Shown here: positions 29,281-38,997 of the stretch, piece by piece
Position numbering within the stretch: position 1 is the stretch's first letter
Layout: each line of letters starts with the position of its first letter
Source of the DNA: a virus
Reading direction: 5' to 3' (one strand)
Length of the DNA: 54,123 nt
IMG/VR virus record: IMGVR_UViG_3300035698_004593
Span: 1 to 54,123 of that record
The notes under the pieces: model-generated
The model's input: only the letters and a program-made list of their open reading frames with translations
What the model was told of the DNA's origin: nothing
The model's database searches: none
Made by a program: the position numbers and the translations under genes

Positions 29281-29889
29281 ATGCCAGACGAAACGAAACC
29301 CGCCGATGGCGACAACACCCCATCCCCCGACGAGGGGAATCTCGATTATGATGCGTTCTACAAATCTTTGACCGACGATCAACGAACCGTTATCGACGGT
29401 AACACAAAGAACCTGAAAAGCGCACACGAACGCCAGAAGGAAGCCAATCGAGAAATGAAAGCTACGCTCGACGCAGCCGCCAAAGACAAGGCCGATGCTG
29501 ATGCGGCAAAGGCCAAGAGCGACGAAGAGGCGCTTGAAGGACAACAGAAATACCAAGAACTGGCTACACAGCGCGGCGACCAACTTGCGGCGATGGAACC
29601 AGAATTGGCGACATTGAAAGCGGCCCAGGATGCTATGACGACAGAGTTGACGGAAACGACCGCGGCTCTGTCCGGGTATCTTGAGGGCGTCGTGACCGAC
29701 TTGAAGCTGGACGATGCGACAAAAGAATTGCTAGACGGCAAGTCTGTCCGCGACCAGCTAGCGTGGGTCACCAAACACAAGGATACATTGACGAAAAAAA
29801 CAAGTCACTTGGGATCAAGTCCGGGAGCCGACATAGGCGACAAGGTGTCCGACGAAGAGATCCTAAAAAACTCAAGACCTATACGCTAA
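29281..29889 (+). CDS. Putative scaffold protein
   Basis: A 202-aa acidic, highly helical, Ala/Asp/Lys/Glu-rich protein with a long coiled-coil middle. This composition and the position directly before a decoration protein and the major capsid protein are those of a phage scaffold, which templates prohead assembly. The start at 29281 has CAGGAGG 6 bases before; an in-frame ATG at 29263 is less well served. Confidence 0.7.
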   Translation: MPDETKPADGDNTPSPDEGNLDYDAFYKSLTDDQRTVIDGNTKNLKSAHERQKEANREMKATLDAAAKDKADADAAKAKSDEEALEGQQKYQELATQRGDQLAAMEPELATLKAAQDAMTTELTETTAALSGYLEGVVTDLKLDDATKELLDGKSVRDQLAWVTKHKDTLTKKTSHLGSSPGADIGDKVSDEEILKNSRPIR

Positions 29890-29916
29890 ACAGCGTGTAG
29901 GTAGGAGACAAAACAA

Positions 29917-30318
29917 ATGTCAGCACTTAGCATTACTGCAATCGATGTGCATGAAGTATCCCACATCGAATCTACGAGCGGACCCGCCGGGGAAGCACTT
30001 ACCGCCGGTCAGTTCACTCGATTAAACACCACGACCGGCCATTGGGAATTGGGCAAAGCTACAAGCGCCGCCGAATGTCATGGCGGCGGCATTGCGTTGA
30101 ACGATGCGGCTATTGGGCGGACCGTGACGGTACTTAAACAAGGCATCGTTGACCTGGGCAACGCGCTTAGCGCGCTCAGCTACGACGACGATGTTTACCT
30201 GAACGACACGGACGGAACGCTCGAAGACGCGACCGGAACTGTCGAGAAACTCATTGGCACTGTCGTCCCTGGTATGGGCGCAACCACAGCGGACAAACTT
30301 CTCCGCGTAGACCTGTAG
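29917..30318 (+). CDS. Head decoration protein (DUF2190-like)
   Basis: A 133-aa beta-rich protein similar to DUF2190-type capsid cement proteins: a GEALTAGQFTRLN opening and an alternating beta pattern throughout. Such proteins stabilise the expanded capsid. It directly precedes the major capsid protein. Confidence 0.65.
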   Translation: MSALSITAIDVHEVSHIESTSGPAGEALTAGQFTRLNTTTGHWELGKATSAAECHGGGIALNDAAIGRTVTVLKQGIVDLGNALSALSYDDDVYLNDTDGTLEDATGTVEKLIGTVVPGMGATTADKLLRVDL

Positions 30319-30330
30319 GAGGTGTAGATC

Positions 30331-31407
30331 ATGGCTAATAACACTTTGGACTGGGGATTTTACACCTACCGCGGTTTGGCAAGCGTGAGAGTAACGGACG
30401 TCGGCGAGGAAGAAGTTTGGACGATGATCAAAGAGAGTGTCCGGCTGTACATGGACCAGGTCGCTCGGATACACGCCACCACTGTGTTCACGACCGAGAA
30501 GTTTAAGACTAATTACAAACTTCCTGGTTCCGGAACGTTGCAACCTTTAACTGAGAACGGCGTGCCATTGCCCACAAGACAGCTTGGTCAGTTCGACGTA
30601 AGCTATCCGATGTTCCACGCAGGTGATGCGTGGGGTTCCAACCGCGTATCTCGTGCGTTGATGACCATCGAGGAAGCCAATACGGCGACGCTCAGTATGC
30701 TCAGAAAAGACGCAGACTGGATGCTCAGACATATCTTCGCCGCGGTATTCTATTCAAGTGAGTGGACGTATGTTGATGAGAAGCACGGGTCGTTGACCAT
30801 CAAACCTTTGGCCAACGATGACGCCGTGACGTACCCGAAAGTCGGCGGCTCATCGAGCATTGACAACCATTATCTCGGACAGCTCGCGGACATTAGCGAT
30901 TCGGCTAATCCGTTCCCGACCATTCGCGCGGAGCTCACAGAGCACCCGTCGAATACCGGCGAGGTCGTTGTGTACATTCCAACGAATCTACAATCCGATA
31001 TTGAAGGCTTGACGAACTTCGTCGAAGTCTCCAACAACCTTATCAACGTTGGGATCGCGTCTGATACCGTAGCCGCTGGCGTAGACACGTTACGCGGATG
31101 GGGTGACGAAGTTCTCGGCGTTGTGGACAAATGTATTGTCGTGCTGGCTCGCACGTTGCCGGACGATTATATGCTTGCCCATTCACTTGGCGCAGGACCG
31201 TACGTCGGTCAGCGCGAATTCCCATCCCCATCCCTCAAAGGATTGGTGTTGGAGAATAACAGCGTGGACGGCAACCTACAGGAGACTCGCGTTATCAGAA
31301 TGTGTGGTCACGGGGTAGCGAATCGTGTTGCAGCAGTGGCGTACTACGTGGGCGCGGCTTCTTACACCGAGCCTAGCGACTATGACACGATTCCACTTCC
31401 AGTTTAA
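30331..31407 (+). CDS. Major capsid protein
   Basis: A 358-aa protein after scaffold and decoration genes, with the length and layout of a capsid subunit. The strong ribosome site TAGGAGGTG fits high expression. No obvious cleavage site at the N terminus is seen. The fold is inferred (HK97-type) from position and length because no motif can be read by eye. Confidence 0.8.
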   Translation: MANNTLDWGFYTYRGLASVRVTDVGEEEVWTMIKESVRLYMDQVARIHATTVFTTEKFKTNYKLPGSGTLQPLTENGVPLPTRQLGQFDVSYPMFHAGDAWGSNRVSRALMTIEEANTATLSMLRKDADWMLRHIFAAVFYSSEWTYVDEKHGSLTIKPLANDDAVTYPKVGGSSSIDNHYLGQLADISDSANPFPTIRAELTEHPSNTGEVVVYIPTNLQSDIEGLTNFVEVSNNLINVGIASDTVAAGVDTLRGWGDEVLGVVDKCIVVLARTLPDDYMLAHSLGAGPYVGQREFPSPSLKGLVLENNSVDGNLQETRVIRMCGHGVANRVAAVAYYVGAASYTEPSDYDTIPLPV

Positions 31408-31434
31408 CGCAACGCAACGAATGGAGATTTTGAT

Positions 31435-34400
31435 ATGAACAGAAAGAAAATCACAATTGCCGTTGTGTTGTTTGTGGCGTTGGTTTCGGCGGTTGTTATC
31501 GCCGCACCTAGCAAAATGCCTATCCCGTGGGGGATAGCGCAAAAGCTGACGGTGACAGGGACCACGAACCTGAAAGGAACGGCATCGTTTGAAGACACTA
31601 CTACAATCGTCGATGCTGTTCTAACCCCAACAGACACAGCGCCAACGGCAACCGAAGGCGCGATATACGCGGACGATAGCGACAACGCGCCGTTGTATTA
31701 TACCGGCTCGGCGTGGGTTAGCATGATCGCTGGCGGGTCCGGTGGCGGGACTCTCGATACGTCCTATGACTTTGGCGGGTCGGGTAACGGGCGCACGATC
31801 AACGCAACGGACGGGACTGTGTTGATCACGAGCACGGACGCAGACACGGCGTTTCTGTTGACGCTCACGCCTACCCCTGGCAGCTCAGCGGCTCTAGGTG
31901 GATTGGCCGTCACGGTCGGTGCCAACTCCACCCAGGACGCGATACAGATTAGTCAAGGCGGTAGCGGCGACGATATCCAAGGCACGGGGGATACGTGGGC
32001 CGTCACGAAAACGGGCGCGGCTGTGTTTGTAAGCGCTGCGATCCCGACAGTACAAGTTACGACCATCCTGAACGTTGACGAAGAGATTGACATTGATTTC
32101 AACGCCAATGATGAACAGTTACGTATTGACTCGACTGGGGCGGATTATGCGGCTGGTTCGGGTATCCTCGAGATATACGATGACTCGACTGGGCAAGCTA
32201 ACACGTCATACCTAATTCGCGGTATGCGCGAAGCTGACGCCGATGCTAACGACGGGTTTATACAGTGCGTAGACAACTCTGACGGTAGTGACGCGAGCGG
32301 CGATGATATGTTCATCGTAGGCGCGGGCGGCGCAGTCACAGCGGCTGGCACGCTTACCCTCGATGACGGGTCCGGCGCTTCGCCTAGCTTGTCGTTTGTT
32401 GATGTAACAGACGAAACCGCTGTGTTCTCGAAAGCCGATGCTGATGTGCTGAGCCTTACCACAGACGCTACCGATGGGTTGAATATTCTTGTCGGTAACT
32501 TGTGGGTGGGCAACGCATCACCTGGCACGGCCTCGATGGACGGAGAAGACTGCTATATCGAGGGAGACGTTGAGATTGATGGAACGTTGACCTTGGACGG
32601 CGCGTTTGCTCCAACATCGTTGACGCTCGAGAACGGTGGTACGATCAAGAATGACACCGATACAGAGATAGAGTTTGGCGAGAATGGAGAAGACGTTAGT
32701 CTCGATTTCGGCTCGGATTCTGTTGCATGGGCTACTGATTCCGGCGTGAGCGGCATGGCGTTTGGTGTTGTCGATGACCTGTCGGGTATTGGGACTATAG
32801 CGTTTGATGCAGCGGCTTCAAGCATCACGCTTCCGGCGACCGGCACAGCACACGATCTTACCATTAGCGTCACGGGCGCGGTAGACACTACGCTTGCCCT
32901 CGCTTCATCTGGTACGGCTGCAAACGCACTGACCATCGTTACGACCGCTGGTGGTATTGACATCACCAACGGCGGCGCTGCTAGTGGCGAAGACCTGGAC
33001 ATCAGCTCAACGAGCGCATCGGTAAACATAACCGGCGGTGAGTCGGCTGCTGATTCTGTCAAGATAGTATCGAGCATTGGCGGGATCGATATTCTCTGTT
33101 CGGGCGCAGCTGGTGGCGAAGACATTGACATTAACTCGACCGGGTCGAGTATCAATATTGTGGCCTCGGAAGATGATGCTAGTGCTATTACCATGAACGC
33201 TAGCGCGGGCGGAATTAGCATTTCGGCTGCTGGTGCATCCGCTGAGGACATCCTGATTGATAACATCTCCGGTTCTATGAAGATTTCGGCTGGTGAAAGC
33301 GCTACTGATGCGCTTATTCTTCAATCGGATATTGGCGGTGTGCAAATACTAGCGGCTGGTGCGGCGGACGGTGAAGATATTTTAGTCACCGCCACTGGGT
33401 CAAGTGTGTTCATCGAGTCCACACAAGGCGTAGAAAACGCTATTGTTCTGAACGCATCGACGGCGGCGGGCGGAATTGATATCACGTCAAACGCGGACAT
33501 TGATATCACGACTACCGGTGCAGGCGGCGAAGATATCACTATCACCAACACGGGTGGCTCGATTGCGATAACGGCAACCGAGAACAATGCAGCCGCGATC
33601 ACTATCACCACTAACGGCGGCGCGTCCGAGAAGTTATGTCTTACTGCCACCAAAGGTACTGGTACGGACGCGATTGATCTAACGGCGACAGCCGGTGGTA
33701 TCACGCTCGAAACCGCTGCGGCTAAAGACCTAACGTTCACGGTCGGTGCGGCTGGCGACATAAATGTCGGCACGGATATCGGCATGAAGTTTGGCGATGA
33801 CGGAGAAGGCATTGAAGGTGACGGCACAGATTTGGCTATCACGTCCTCGGCTGATCTTTATCTGACCGCTACGACGGATGTTATTATCCCGACTTCGGTC
33901 GGTGTGACATTCGGTACGGGTGAGAAGATCGAAGGCGATGACACCGATCTTACGATAACGTCTGGTGCTAAGATTGAGTTGACAGCCGTGTCCGATGTGA
34001 TTATCCCGACTTCGGTTGGGGTAACATTTGGTGACGGCGAAAAGATAGAAGGCAACGATACGAACCTAACCATCACATCCGGCGCTCTGATTAACCTCAC
34101 TGCTACGGGTGCAGGTGGCGTAGTCGTTCCGGCAAACGTTGGTATCCTCTATGGGACTGGCGACAGCATCATAGGGGACAATACAGACATAACCGTGACC
34201 TCTGGTGGCGCTATTGACTTGACGGCTGTGACAGACGTTGTAGTGCCTGCTAATGTTGGCGTGACGTTTGGGACCGGCGAGAAGATTGAAGGCGACTCAA
34301 CAGACCTTACAATTACGTCCGGCGGTTTAATCGAGTTGACCGCGACGACGGACGTAGTAATTCCCACCTCGGTAGGCGTCACGTTTGGCACAGGAGAGAA

Positions 34401-34938
34401 AATCGAGGGTGACGATACTGACCTGACTATAACATCCGGCGGTGACATTATCCTCACTCCTATCTCCTCGATCAACATGAGCGTTGCGGTAGAGTTGGCG
34501 GCTGGTACGACGACTAAATTGAATAGTGACTACCAGCCCGAAACGCAGTCTGTGACGTTCGATGTTGAAGAGGCTGTGCTTGACGCAGATGACGGGACAG
34601 GAATTTCGGTTGCGAGCTTGGACCTGAATTTCAATGCCCATATCCTACGGGCGTTTGTGAACGTTTCGCAGGGTTACAGTGACGCAGGCGACACAGTGGA
34701 ATTGATTATCAACGCTACAAACGACGCTACGACACCGACGACAACTCTTGTCGCAGCACAGGACAATAGCGCGGCGGGGTTGCTTGCATTTGCGCCCGCA
34801 AGCAGCACGAGCGTAGTGATAGCCGGGTTGTCGGCTACGGAACGCTACGTTATCTTGCTGTTCAAGGACGTTGGCGACGATGGCAGTACGAGCGCGAACC
34901 TTCAGGGTACGTTGATTGTCGAGTACCTAAGATACTAG
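31435..34938 (+). CDS. Large repetitive surface/fibre protein with signal peptide
   Basis: A 1167-aa protein. Residues 1-23 (MNRKK, then VVLFVALVSAVVIA) are a Sec signal peptide. The middle has repeats of about 41 residues (GGIDI-type, about 500-740) and then of about 39 residues (GVTFGTGEKIEGDDTDLTIT, about 780-1010), both beta-rich and Gly/Thr/Asp-heavy, likely a beta-solenoid. The C-terminal 140 residues are globular. Such repeats resemble uncultured-phage structural proteins. A secretory leader on a virion protein is unusual; alternatively the protein is exported to the host envelope. Confidence 0.7.
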   Translation: MNRKKITIAVVLFVALVSAVVIAAPSKMPIPWGIAQKLTVTGTTNLKGTASFEDTTTIVDAVLTPTDTAPTATEGAIYADDSDNAPLYYTGSAWVSMIAGGSGGGTLDTSYDFGGSGNGRTINATDGTVLITSTDADTAFLLTLTPTPGSSAALGGLAVTVGANSTQDAIQISQGGSGDDIQGTGDTWAVTKTGAAVFVSAAIPTVQVTTILNVDEEIDIDFNANDEQLRIDSTGADYAAGSGILEIYDDSTGQANTSYLIRGMREADADANDGFIQCVDNSDGSDASGDDMFIVGAGGAVTAAGTLTLDDGSGASPSLSFVDVTDETAVFSKADADVLSLTTDATDGLNILVGNLWVGNASPGTASMDGEDCYIEGDVEIDGTLTLDGAFAPTSLTLENGGTIKNDTDTEIEFGENGEDVSLDFGSDSVAWATDSGVSGMAFGVVDDLSGIGTIAFDAAASSITLPATGTAHDLTISVTGAVDTTLALASSGTAANALTIVTTAGGIDITNGGAASGEDLDISSTSASVNITGGESAADSVKIVSSIGGIDILCSGAAGGEDIDINSTGSSINIVASEDDASAITMNASAGGISISAAGASAEDILIDNISGSMKISAGESATDALILQSDIGGVQILAAGAADGEDILVTATGSSVFIESTQGVENAIVLNASTAAGGIDITSNADIDITTTGAGGEDITITNTGGSIAITATENNAAAITITTNGGASEKLCLTATKGTGTDAIDLTATAGGITLETAAAKDLTFTVGAAGDINVGTDIGMKFGDDGEGIEGDGTDLAITSSADLYLTATTDVIIPTSVGVTFGTGEKIEGDDTDLTITSGAKIELTAVSDVIIPTSVGVTFGDGEKIEGNDTNLTITSGALINLTATGAGGVVVPANVGILYGTGDSIIGDNTDITVTSGGAIDLTAVTDVVVPANVGVTFGTGEKIEGDSTDLTITSGGLIELTATTDVVIPTSVGVTFGTGEKIEGDDTDLTITSGGDIILTPISSINMSVAVELAAGTTTKLNSDYQPETQSVTFDVEEAVLDADDGTGISVASLDLNFNAHILRAFVNVSQGYSDAGDTVELIINATNDATTPTTTLVAAQDNSAAGLLAFAPASSTSVVIAGLSATERYVILLFKDVGDDGSTSANLQGTLIVEYLRY

Positions 34939-34940
34939 GA

Positions 34941-34980
34941 ATTCATACGGCGGGTATCATCATATGAATTGATACCCGCC
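34941..34980 (+). other. Interleaved inverted repeats after the large repeat gene
   Basis: An 11-bp pair (GGCGGGTATCA at 34949-34959 with TGATACCCGCC at 34970-34980) and a 7-bp pair (ATTCATA at 34941-34947 with TATGAAT at 34963-34969) overlap in order a-b-a'-b'. They are mutually exclusive or form a pseudoknot-like fold. No U-run follows, so it is not a normal terminator. Confidence 0.6.
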
Positions 34981-34999
34981 CGTGGAATGGAGATAGATT

Positions 35000-35389
35000 A
35001 TGGCGATTACAGAAACGCGGGGCGGCGTCGCGCCGTGGAATGGCCGACTCGAGCACAACGTATACAAGTGGACGTCCACAGCGGGCGGATCGGTGTCTCT
35101 CGAAACGGCAAATATCGAGGGCACGATTGAACGGGCAATACTAATGCCAACAGCAGGGACAGCGAGCGGTCCAACAGCATCACACGCAATTGTAATGCTT
35201 GATGAGCGTGGATTGGACGTGTTTGGTGCCATCGGCGGAACTCTTACTGCAACAGATACAGTCCAAGGGCTCGTGACAGGCGGCACGGACGCGGTGTTCC
35301 CGATAGCGACATACGGCCCATTAACGTTGACCATCACCGGCGCTGGCTCGATTAAAACCGGCACGGTGGACGTATTTTTCCGGCGATAG
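35000..35389 (+). CDS. Hypothetical structural protein
   Basis: A 129-aa beta-rich, Thr/Gly/Ala-rich protein, no signal. It lies among head-tail structural genes. No family is recognised. The ribosome site ATGGAGATAG is 4 bases away. Confidence 0.5.
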   Translation: MAITETRGGVAPWNGRLEHNVYKWTSTAGGSVSLETANIEGTIERAILMPTAGTASGPTASHAIVMLDERGLDVFGAIGGTLTATDTVQGLVTGGTDAVFPIATYGPLTLTITGAGSIKTGTVDVFFRR

Positions 35390-35409
35390 AATCATAAGGA
35401 GTAAGACAA

Positions 35410-35730
35410 ATGGCAGACATTACAAACGAAGAAGCTATCAGGTTTGTGAACGAACAGATACGTCCGTTGGCCGAGAAGATGCGAGGCATGAAAGCAGAGG
35501 TTGATGCTGCACTGACGACATGGTTTGCAGGAGTCAACGAGAGTATTGGCACGAGCGCAGAAGATGCAATCGCTGATGGCCGTGAAGCCGAAGGTGTAAG
35601 CAGACTCTCCGCTGCTGATGTATATGCGTTTGGGGTGCAGATGTCAATATTTCAGACCGCGCTTGATGTGGAGGGTGTTGCTGAGATTATCTCGAAGCCG
35701 TGTGTGCGTCCGCTACAGGTAGGAAACTAA
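35410..35730 (+). CDS. Hypothetical protein
   Basis: A 106-aa helical protein starting MADITNEEAIRFVNEQIRPL with an amphipathic pattern. It could be a connector or chaperone. No domain is recognised. Confidence 0.5.
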   Translation: MADITNEEAIRFVNEQIRPLAEKMRGMKAEVDAALTTWFAGVNESIGTSAEDAIADGREAEGVSRLSAADVYAFGVQMSIFQTALDVEGVAEIISKPCVRPLQVGN

Positions 35731-35734
35731 CAGC

Positions 35735-36886
35735 ATGGCTTGGAATGTTGTATATTGTAACCTTGACCTCGGCACTGGTGATAATGACGGCAGCAGCGAA
35801 GCTAACGCTTGGAAAACTCTCTCTGACCTTATTGGTGGGTACGCTGCTGGCGACCATATTCATGTTACTGGGACAGAAACTCTTGCACAAGATACGGACA
35901 TCACGTTTGCTACGGCAGGTACAGTGGATAATGCTGTTTGGTTTGAAGGATACGATTCAAGTCCTGGCGATGGTGGCACAGCAACAATCGTCTTTGATAA
36001 CGCAAACCACTCGTCACAGTCAATGATTTTGACGGGGGAGAATCTTGTTTTTGGAGGGTTCGATATTTCGGGACCTGCAAAGGGGGGGTTAGTGTATGTT
36101 AATAATGGATACGGAATTAAGTTCATTCGCTCCACTTTAAGCAACACAGGTTCCGTATATCTAGGTTATAGTTTGCTGTTAACAGGCTCATGTGAATGTT
36201 ATCAGTGTACGTTTAAGACGGCGGGAACTGCTGCGGCAATATTTGTTAACAATGCCTCTAGTGGGGTTGCATACGGTTGTTTGTTTGATGTGACGGGCAG
36301 TGCCGTGGAAATGAGTGGGAACAATAAATCTATATCTGTAATAGGTTGTATTTTGATAGGGGATGGAGGAGCAACAGATTATGGGATTAGCTTAAGGGCA
36401 GCTAGCTCAAGGTTAGGGCTCGTCTTTGCAGGCAATACAATATACAATTTCGGGCACGGAATACACTGGGTTAATTCCAGGATCATTAGTTCTTTGCAAA
36501 GTGTTTCGATTATCAATAATATTTTCTCAACATGCTTGTACGGACTCTACAACGCAGATGTAACTAATAATGCTGGGTGGCCTCTTGTGGCACACAATGC
36601 TTACCATGCAATAACCACAGCGCAAACTTATGGATTCACAGACATAGTTCGCATCGGCGAAGTGACATTAACAGAAGACCCATTTACAACAATCGGCTTT
36701 GATTTTGCGTTAAACAATACGGCTGGTGGTGGTGCTGATTGTAAAAGTGTAGGAGCGCCAACAGACATTGACCTTGATGGGTCGCAAGACAACTGGCTTG
36801 ATATTGGGGCGCTGCAAGTTGAGCCGAGTGCTGGCGGAAGTGGTGGTGTGATCCCAATGATCGGCGGACAAGGAATGGTGGCTTGA
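35735..36886 (+). CDS. Right-handed beta-helix protein, possible spike
   Basis: A 383-aa protein with a repeated pattern of short strands and turns typical of pectate-lyase-like beta-helices (NVVYCNLDLGTGDNDGSSEA start, many Gly-Asn-Ser turns). Its DNA, especially about 35940-36660, is noticeably more AT-rich than the neighbours, suggesting a recently acquired receptor-binding or depolymerase-like module. Catalytic residues cannot be assigned. It is placed among connector genes, which is odd for a tail spike. Confidence 0.6.
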   Translation: MAWNVVYCNLDLGTGDNDGSSEANAWKTLSDLIGGYAAGDHIHVTGTETLAQDTDITFATAGTVDNAVWFEGYDSSPGDGGTATIVFDNANHSSQSMILTGENLVFGGFDISGPAKGGLVYVNNGYGIKFIRSTLSNTGSVYLGYSLLLTGSCECYQCTFKTAGTAAAIFVNNASSGVAYGCLFDVTGSAVEMSGNNKSISVIGCILIGDGGATDYGISLRAASSRLGLVFAGNTIYNFGHGIHWVNSRIISSLQSVSIINNIFSTCLYGLYNADVTNNAGWPLVAHNAYHAITTAQTYGFTDIVRIGEVTLTEDPFTTIGFDFALNNTAGGGADCKSVGAPTDIDLDGSQDNWLDIGALQVEPSAGGSGGVIPMIGGQGMVA

Positions 36887-36887
36887 T

Positions 36888-37853
36888 ATGTATTTAGGCG
36901 ATTATGCAGAAGATTACACAACACTGAACTTCAAGTTTACGACCCGCGCTCTTACCGGTATCCCGACACAGCTTGCAGGCAGTCCGGTGATCTCTGTTTA
37001 CAAAGGAAGTGCGACCGACACAGAGAAGACCAGTTCAGAATCGTACATCACGCTCAGCGTGGACTTTGACGGGAAAACAGGGCTGAACGGGGTTCTGATT
37101 AACCTGAACGGCGATGCCTTTTTCGCTACCGGCGAAGATTATAACATCGTGCTCACCACAGGCACAGTGGATAGTGTAAACGTGGCGGGCGAGACTATTG
37201 CGACGTTCTCCATCGAGAACCGGTACACACGTGGCACGGATAGTGCAAACAAGACAGTCCCAGATGCGGCTGGAGTTGTTGCCACGTATATAGGTATTGC
37301 TGGCGCAAATCTTACAAATGTATCGTTGAACACTGCATACAACGATGCCAAGACAGCGGCACAAGAGGGTGACGCTATGACCCTCTCCGATGCTGCTATT
37401 ACAGCCGCAAAGTTTGATACAGATGCAATCTCTGCCGCTGCTATTAAGGCTGATGCGGTTACAGAAATACAGAGCGGACTATCCACGCACACGGCGGCGA
37501 ACGTCAAGACGGCAATCGAAACCGACGGCAGCAAGATAGACCACTTGTGGGAGATGACCGAGAACGATGGCGGCACGCGCCGACTGACAGAAAACGCTCT
37601 TGAGGAAGCCCCGTCAGGCACGGTCTCTGAAGCGGGCATCGCAGATATTGTGACCGGCGTGTTGGCTGGCGCTGTGGACGGGACACTGACCGTCGCTGAA
37701 GCGTTGAAGCGGATACATTCCGCTGAGTTGTGTAAGGCGGTTGTCACCGTGGACGCCACAGAAACGACCATAGCGTGTTACGACGAAGCTGATACCGATG
37801 TGGTGATCACACTTACTGTACAGAACGATTTTTCAGGACGGACAAAATCATAG
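36888..37853 (+). CDS. Hypothetical structural (appendage-like) protein
   Basis: A 321-aa protein. The N-terminal 115 residues are beta-rich (MYLGDYAEDYTTLNFKFT), the middle has a repeated AAI/TDA helix-like pattern (AAAIKADAVTEIQSGL) and the end is beta-rich. Similar layouts occur in phage baseplate-upper or fibre-base proteins. The role is inferred. Confidence 0.5.
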   Translation: MYLGDYAEDYTTLNFKFTTRALTGIPTQLAGSPVISVYKGSATDTEKTSSESYITLSVDFDGKTGLNGVLINLNGDAFFATGEDYNIVLTTGTVDSVNVAGETIATFSIENRYTRGTDSANKTVPDAAGVVATYIGIAGANLTNVSLNTAYNDAKTAAQEGDAMTLSDAAITAAKFDTDAISAAAIKADAVTEIQSGLSTHTAANVKTAIETDGSKIDHLWEMTENDGGTRRLTENALEEAPSGTVSEAGIADIVTGVLAGAVDGTLTVAEALKRIHSAELCKAVVTVDATETTIACYDEADTDVVITLTVQNDFSGRTKS

Positions 37854-37866
37854 AGAGGATACGATT

Positions 37867-38559
37867 ATGACTCCAGGAAAAAGAGCGGAACGGCTAGCAA
37901 AGGCGATGAACAAATTGCTCGCAGCAAACGCGAGACTAGGTGAGGCTTTGGACGTGACGTTGCCGGAAATATCGTACAGATTCGCCAAACGGCCACAAGA
38001 CAAACTCCTTCGGCAATGCGAGTATGGCGCGTTGTGCGCGGAACTGTTAGCAAGTGTTGTGCGAGATGTGGACGTGATATCAGATGCCATCCCGATTATA
38101 GCTCGATTGCTCGTGGAGGATGGAGTGAAGCTGGTTGAATCGACTTTGGCAGAATATAACGACGCTCAAGAGGCGTTGAAACAGAGCATCGAGTCGAGTA
38201 GCGTTGCGGAAAAGGCACGAAGAGAGCTAAAAAAAGCCCTCGGCGACGAATCAGAATCGGAGAAGATTGTGCGGGAAGAGGCGCTAGCGCAAGCCAAAAC
38301 GCTAGACCATGATAGATGGATTGAAGCTCAGGCGGCTAAGGAACGTCAGGACAAAGCCAAACTCGATCATTCTTGTGCTTTGGATGCGCTGAAACTCGCC
38401 AAAGAAAAACAGGCGCAGGTGCCGGTCATGATAGTTCCCGCCTCGCTTACGGTAGCTGATGTGATAGACAAGGCTAACACGGCGATTGCCAAAGCCCCAA
38501 AACCCCCCGTTGTCACATTTGCCAAACGGCCCAAACCCAAAAAGCGGGGCAAGAAATAA
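37867..38559 (+). CDS. Coiled-coil hypothetical protein
   Basis: A 230-aa Lys/Ala/Glu-rich helical protein with a basic tail (RPKPKKRGKK). No domain is recognised. It lies directly before the head-tail connector. Confidence 0.5.
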   Translation: MTPGKRAERLAKAMNKLLAANARLGEALDVTLPEISYRFAKRPQDKLLRQCEYGALCAELLASVVRDVDVISDAIPIIARLLVEDGVKLVESTLAEYNDAQEALKQSIESSSVAEKARRELKKALGDESESEKIVREEALAQAKTLDHDRWIEAQAAKERQDKAKLDHSCALDALKLAKEKQAQVPVMIVPASLTVADVIDKANTAIAKAPKPPVVTFAKRPKPKKRGKK

Positions 38560-38997
38560 ATGGCTCCCCCAGCGTCATACACAGAAGCGACGATCCATGC
38601 TTACATGCACGCTGACCTTGGCGACGTGGCAGGGATTCTTGGGTGGACTGTTGAGGCCGACAGTTACGACGAACCGCTGACGAACGCCATGCTCGAGTAC
38701 GGGACGGATGACGTTGAAACCATCAGCGGCGCGGCGAACATCACGAAGATACGGCGGCTCGCCGTGTACTTCACATGGCGTGCGGCTGTGCCTCAGTTGG
38801 GGCTACGATTCGATCAAGATGCAGACGGCGCAGATACTAAGCGGTCCCAGATGCACAAGACGGCGGCAGAACATTTATCAAGCGTTTTTGCTGACGCAAT
38901 GGAATACCTTTCTATCAACGAAGTTGGTAGGCAAGATATTAATTGGGTCGAAGACCCATATGTGGACACGGCCATAACAGACGCGGAGGACGATTAA
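38560..38997 (+). CDS. Head-tail connector protein (gp6-like)
   Basis: A 145-aa helical protein with size and gene position of the HK97 gp6/SPP1 gp15 connector, which binds beneath the portal. No diagnostic motif is visible, so the call rests on context. Its stop overlaps the glycosyltransferase start (TAATG). Confidence 0.55.
   Translation: MAPPASYTEATIHAYMHADLGDVAGILGWTVEADSYDEPLTNAMLEYGTDDVETISGAANITKIRRLAVYFTWRAAVPQLGLRFDQDADGADTKRSQMHKTAAEHLSSVFADAMEYLSINEVGRQDINWVEDPYVDTAITDAEDD

Noticed and set aside
29162-29371. 69-aa ORF in the capsid leader
   Set aside because: No ribosome site; it crosses the predicted terminator and overlaps the scaffold gene.
32553-33266. Long minus-strand ORFs (237 aa, also others of 100-330 aa at 33321-33842 and 44675-45661)
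   Set aside because: They lie wholly opposite strongly supported structural genes, have no ribosome sites, and mirror the repetitive or Ala/Val-rich codon pattern of the plus strand.
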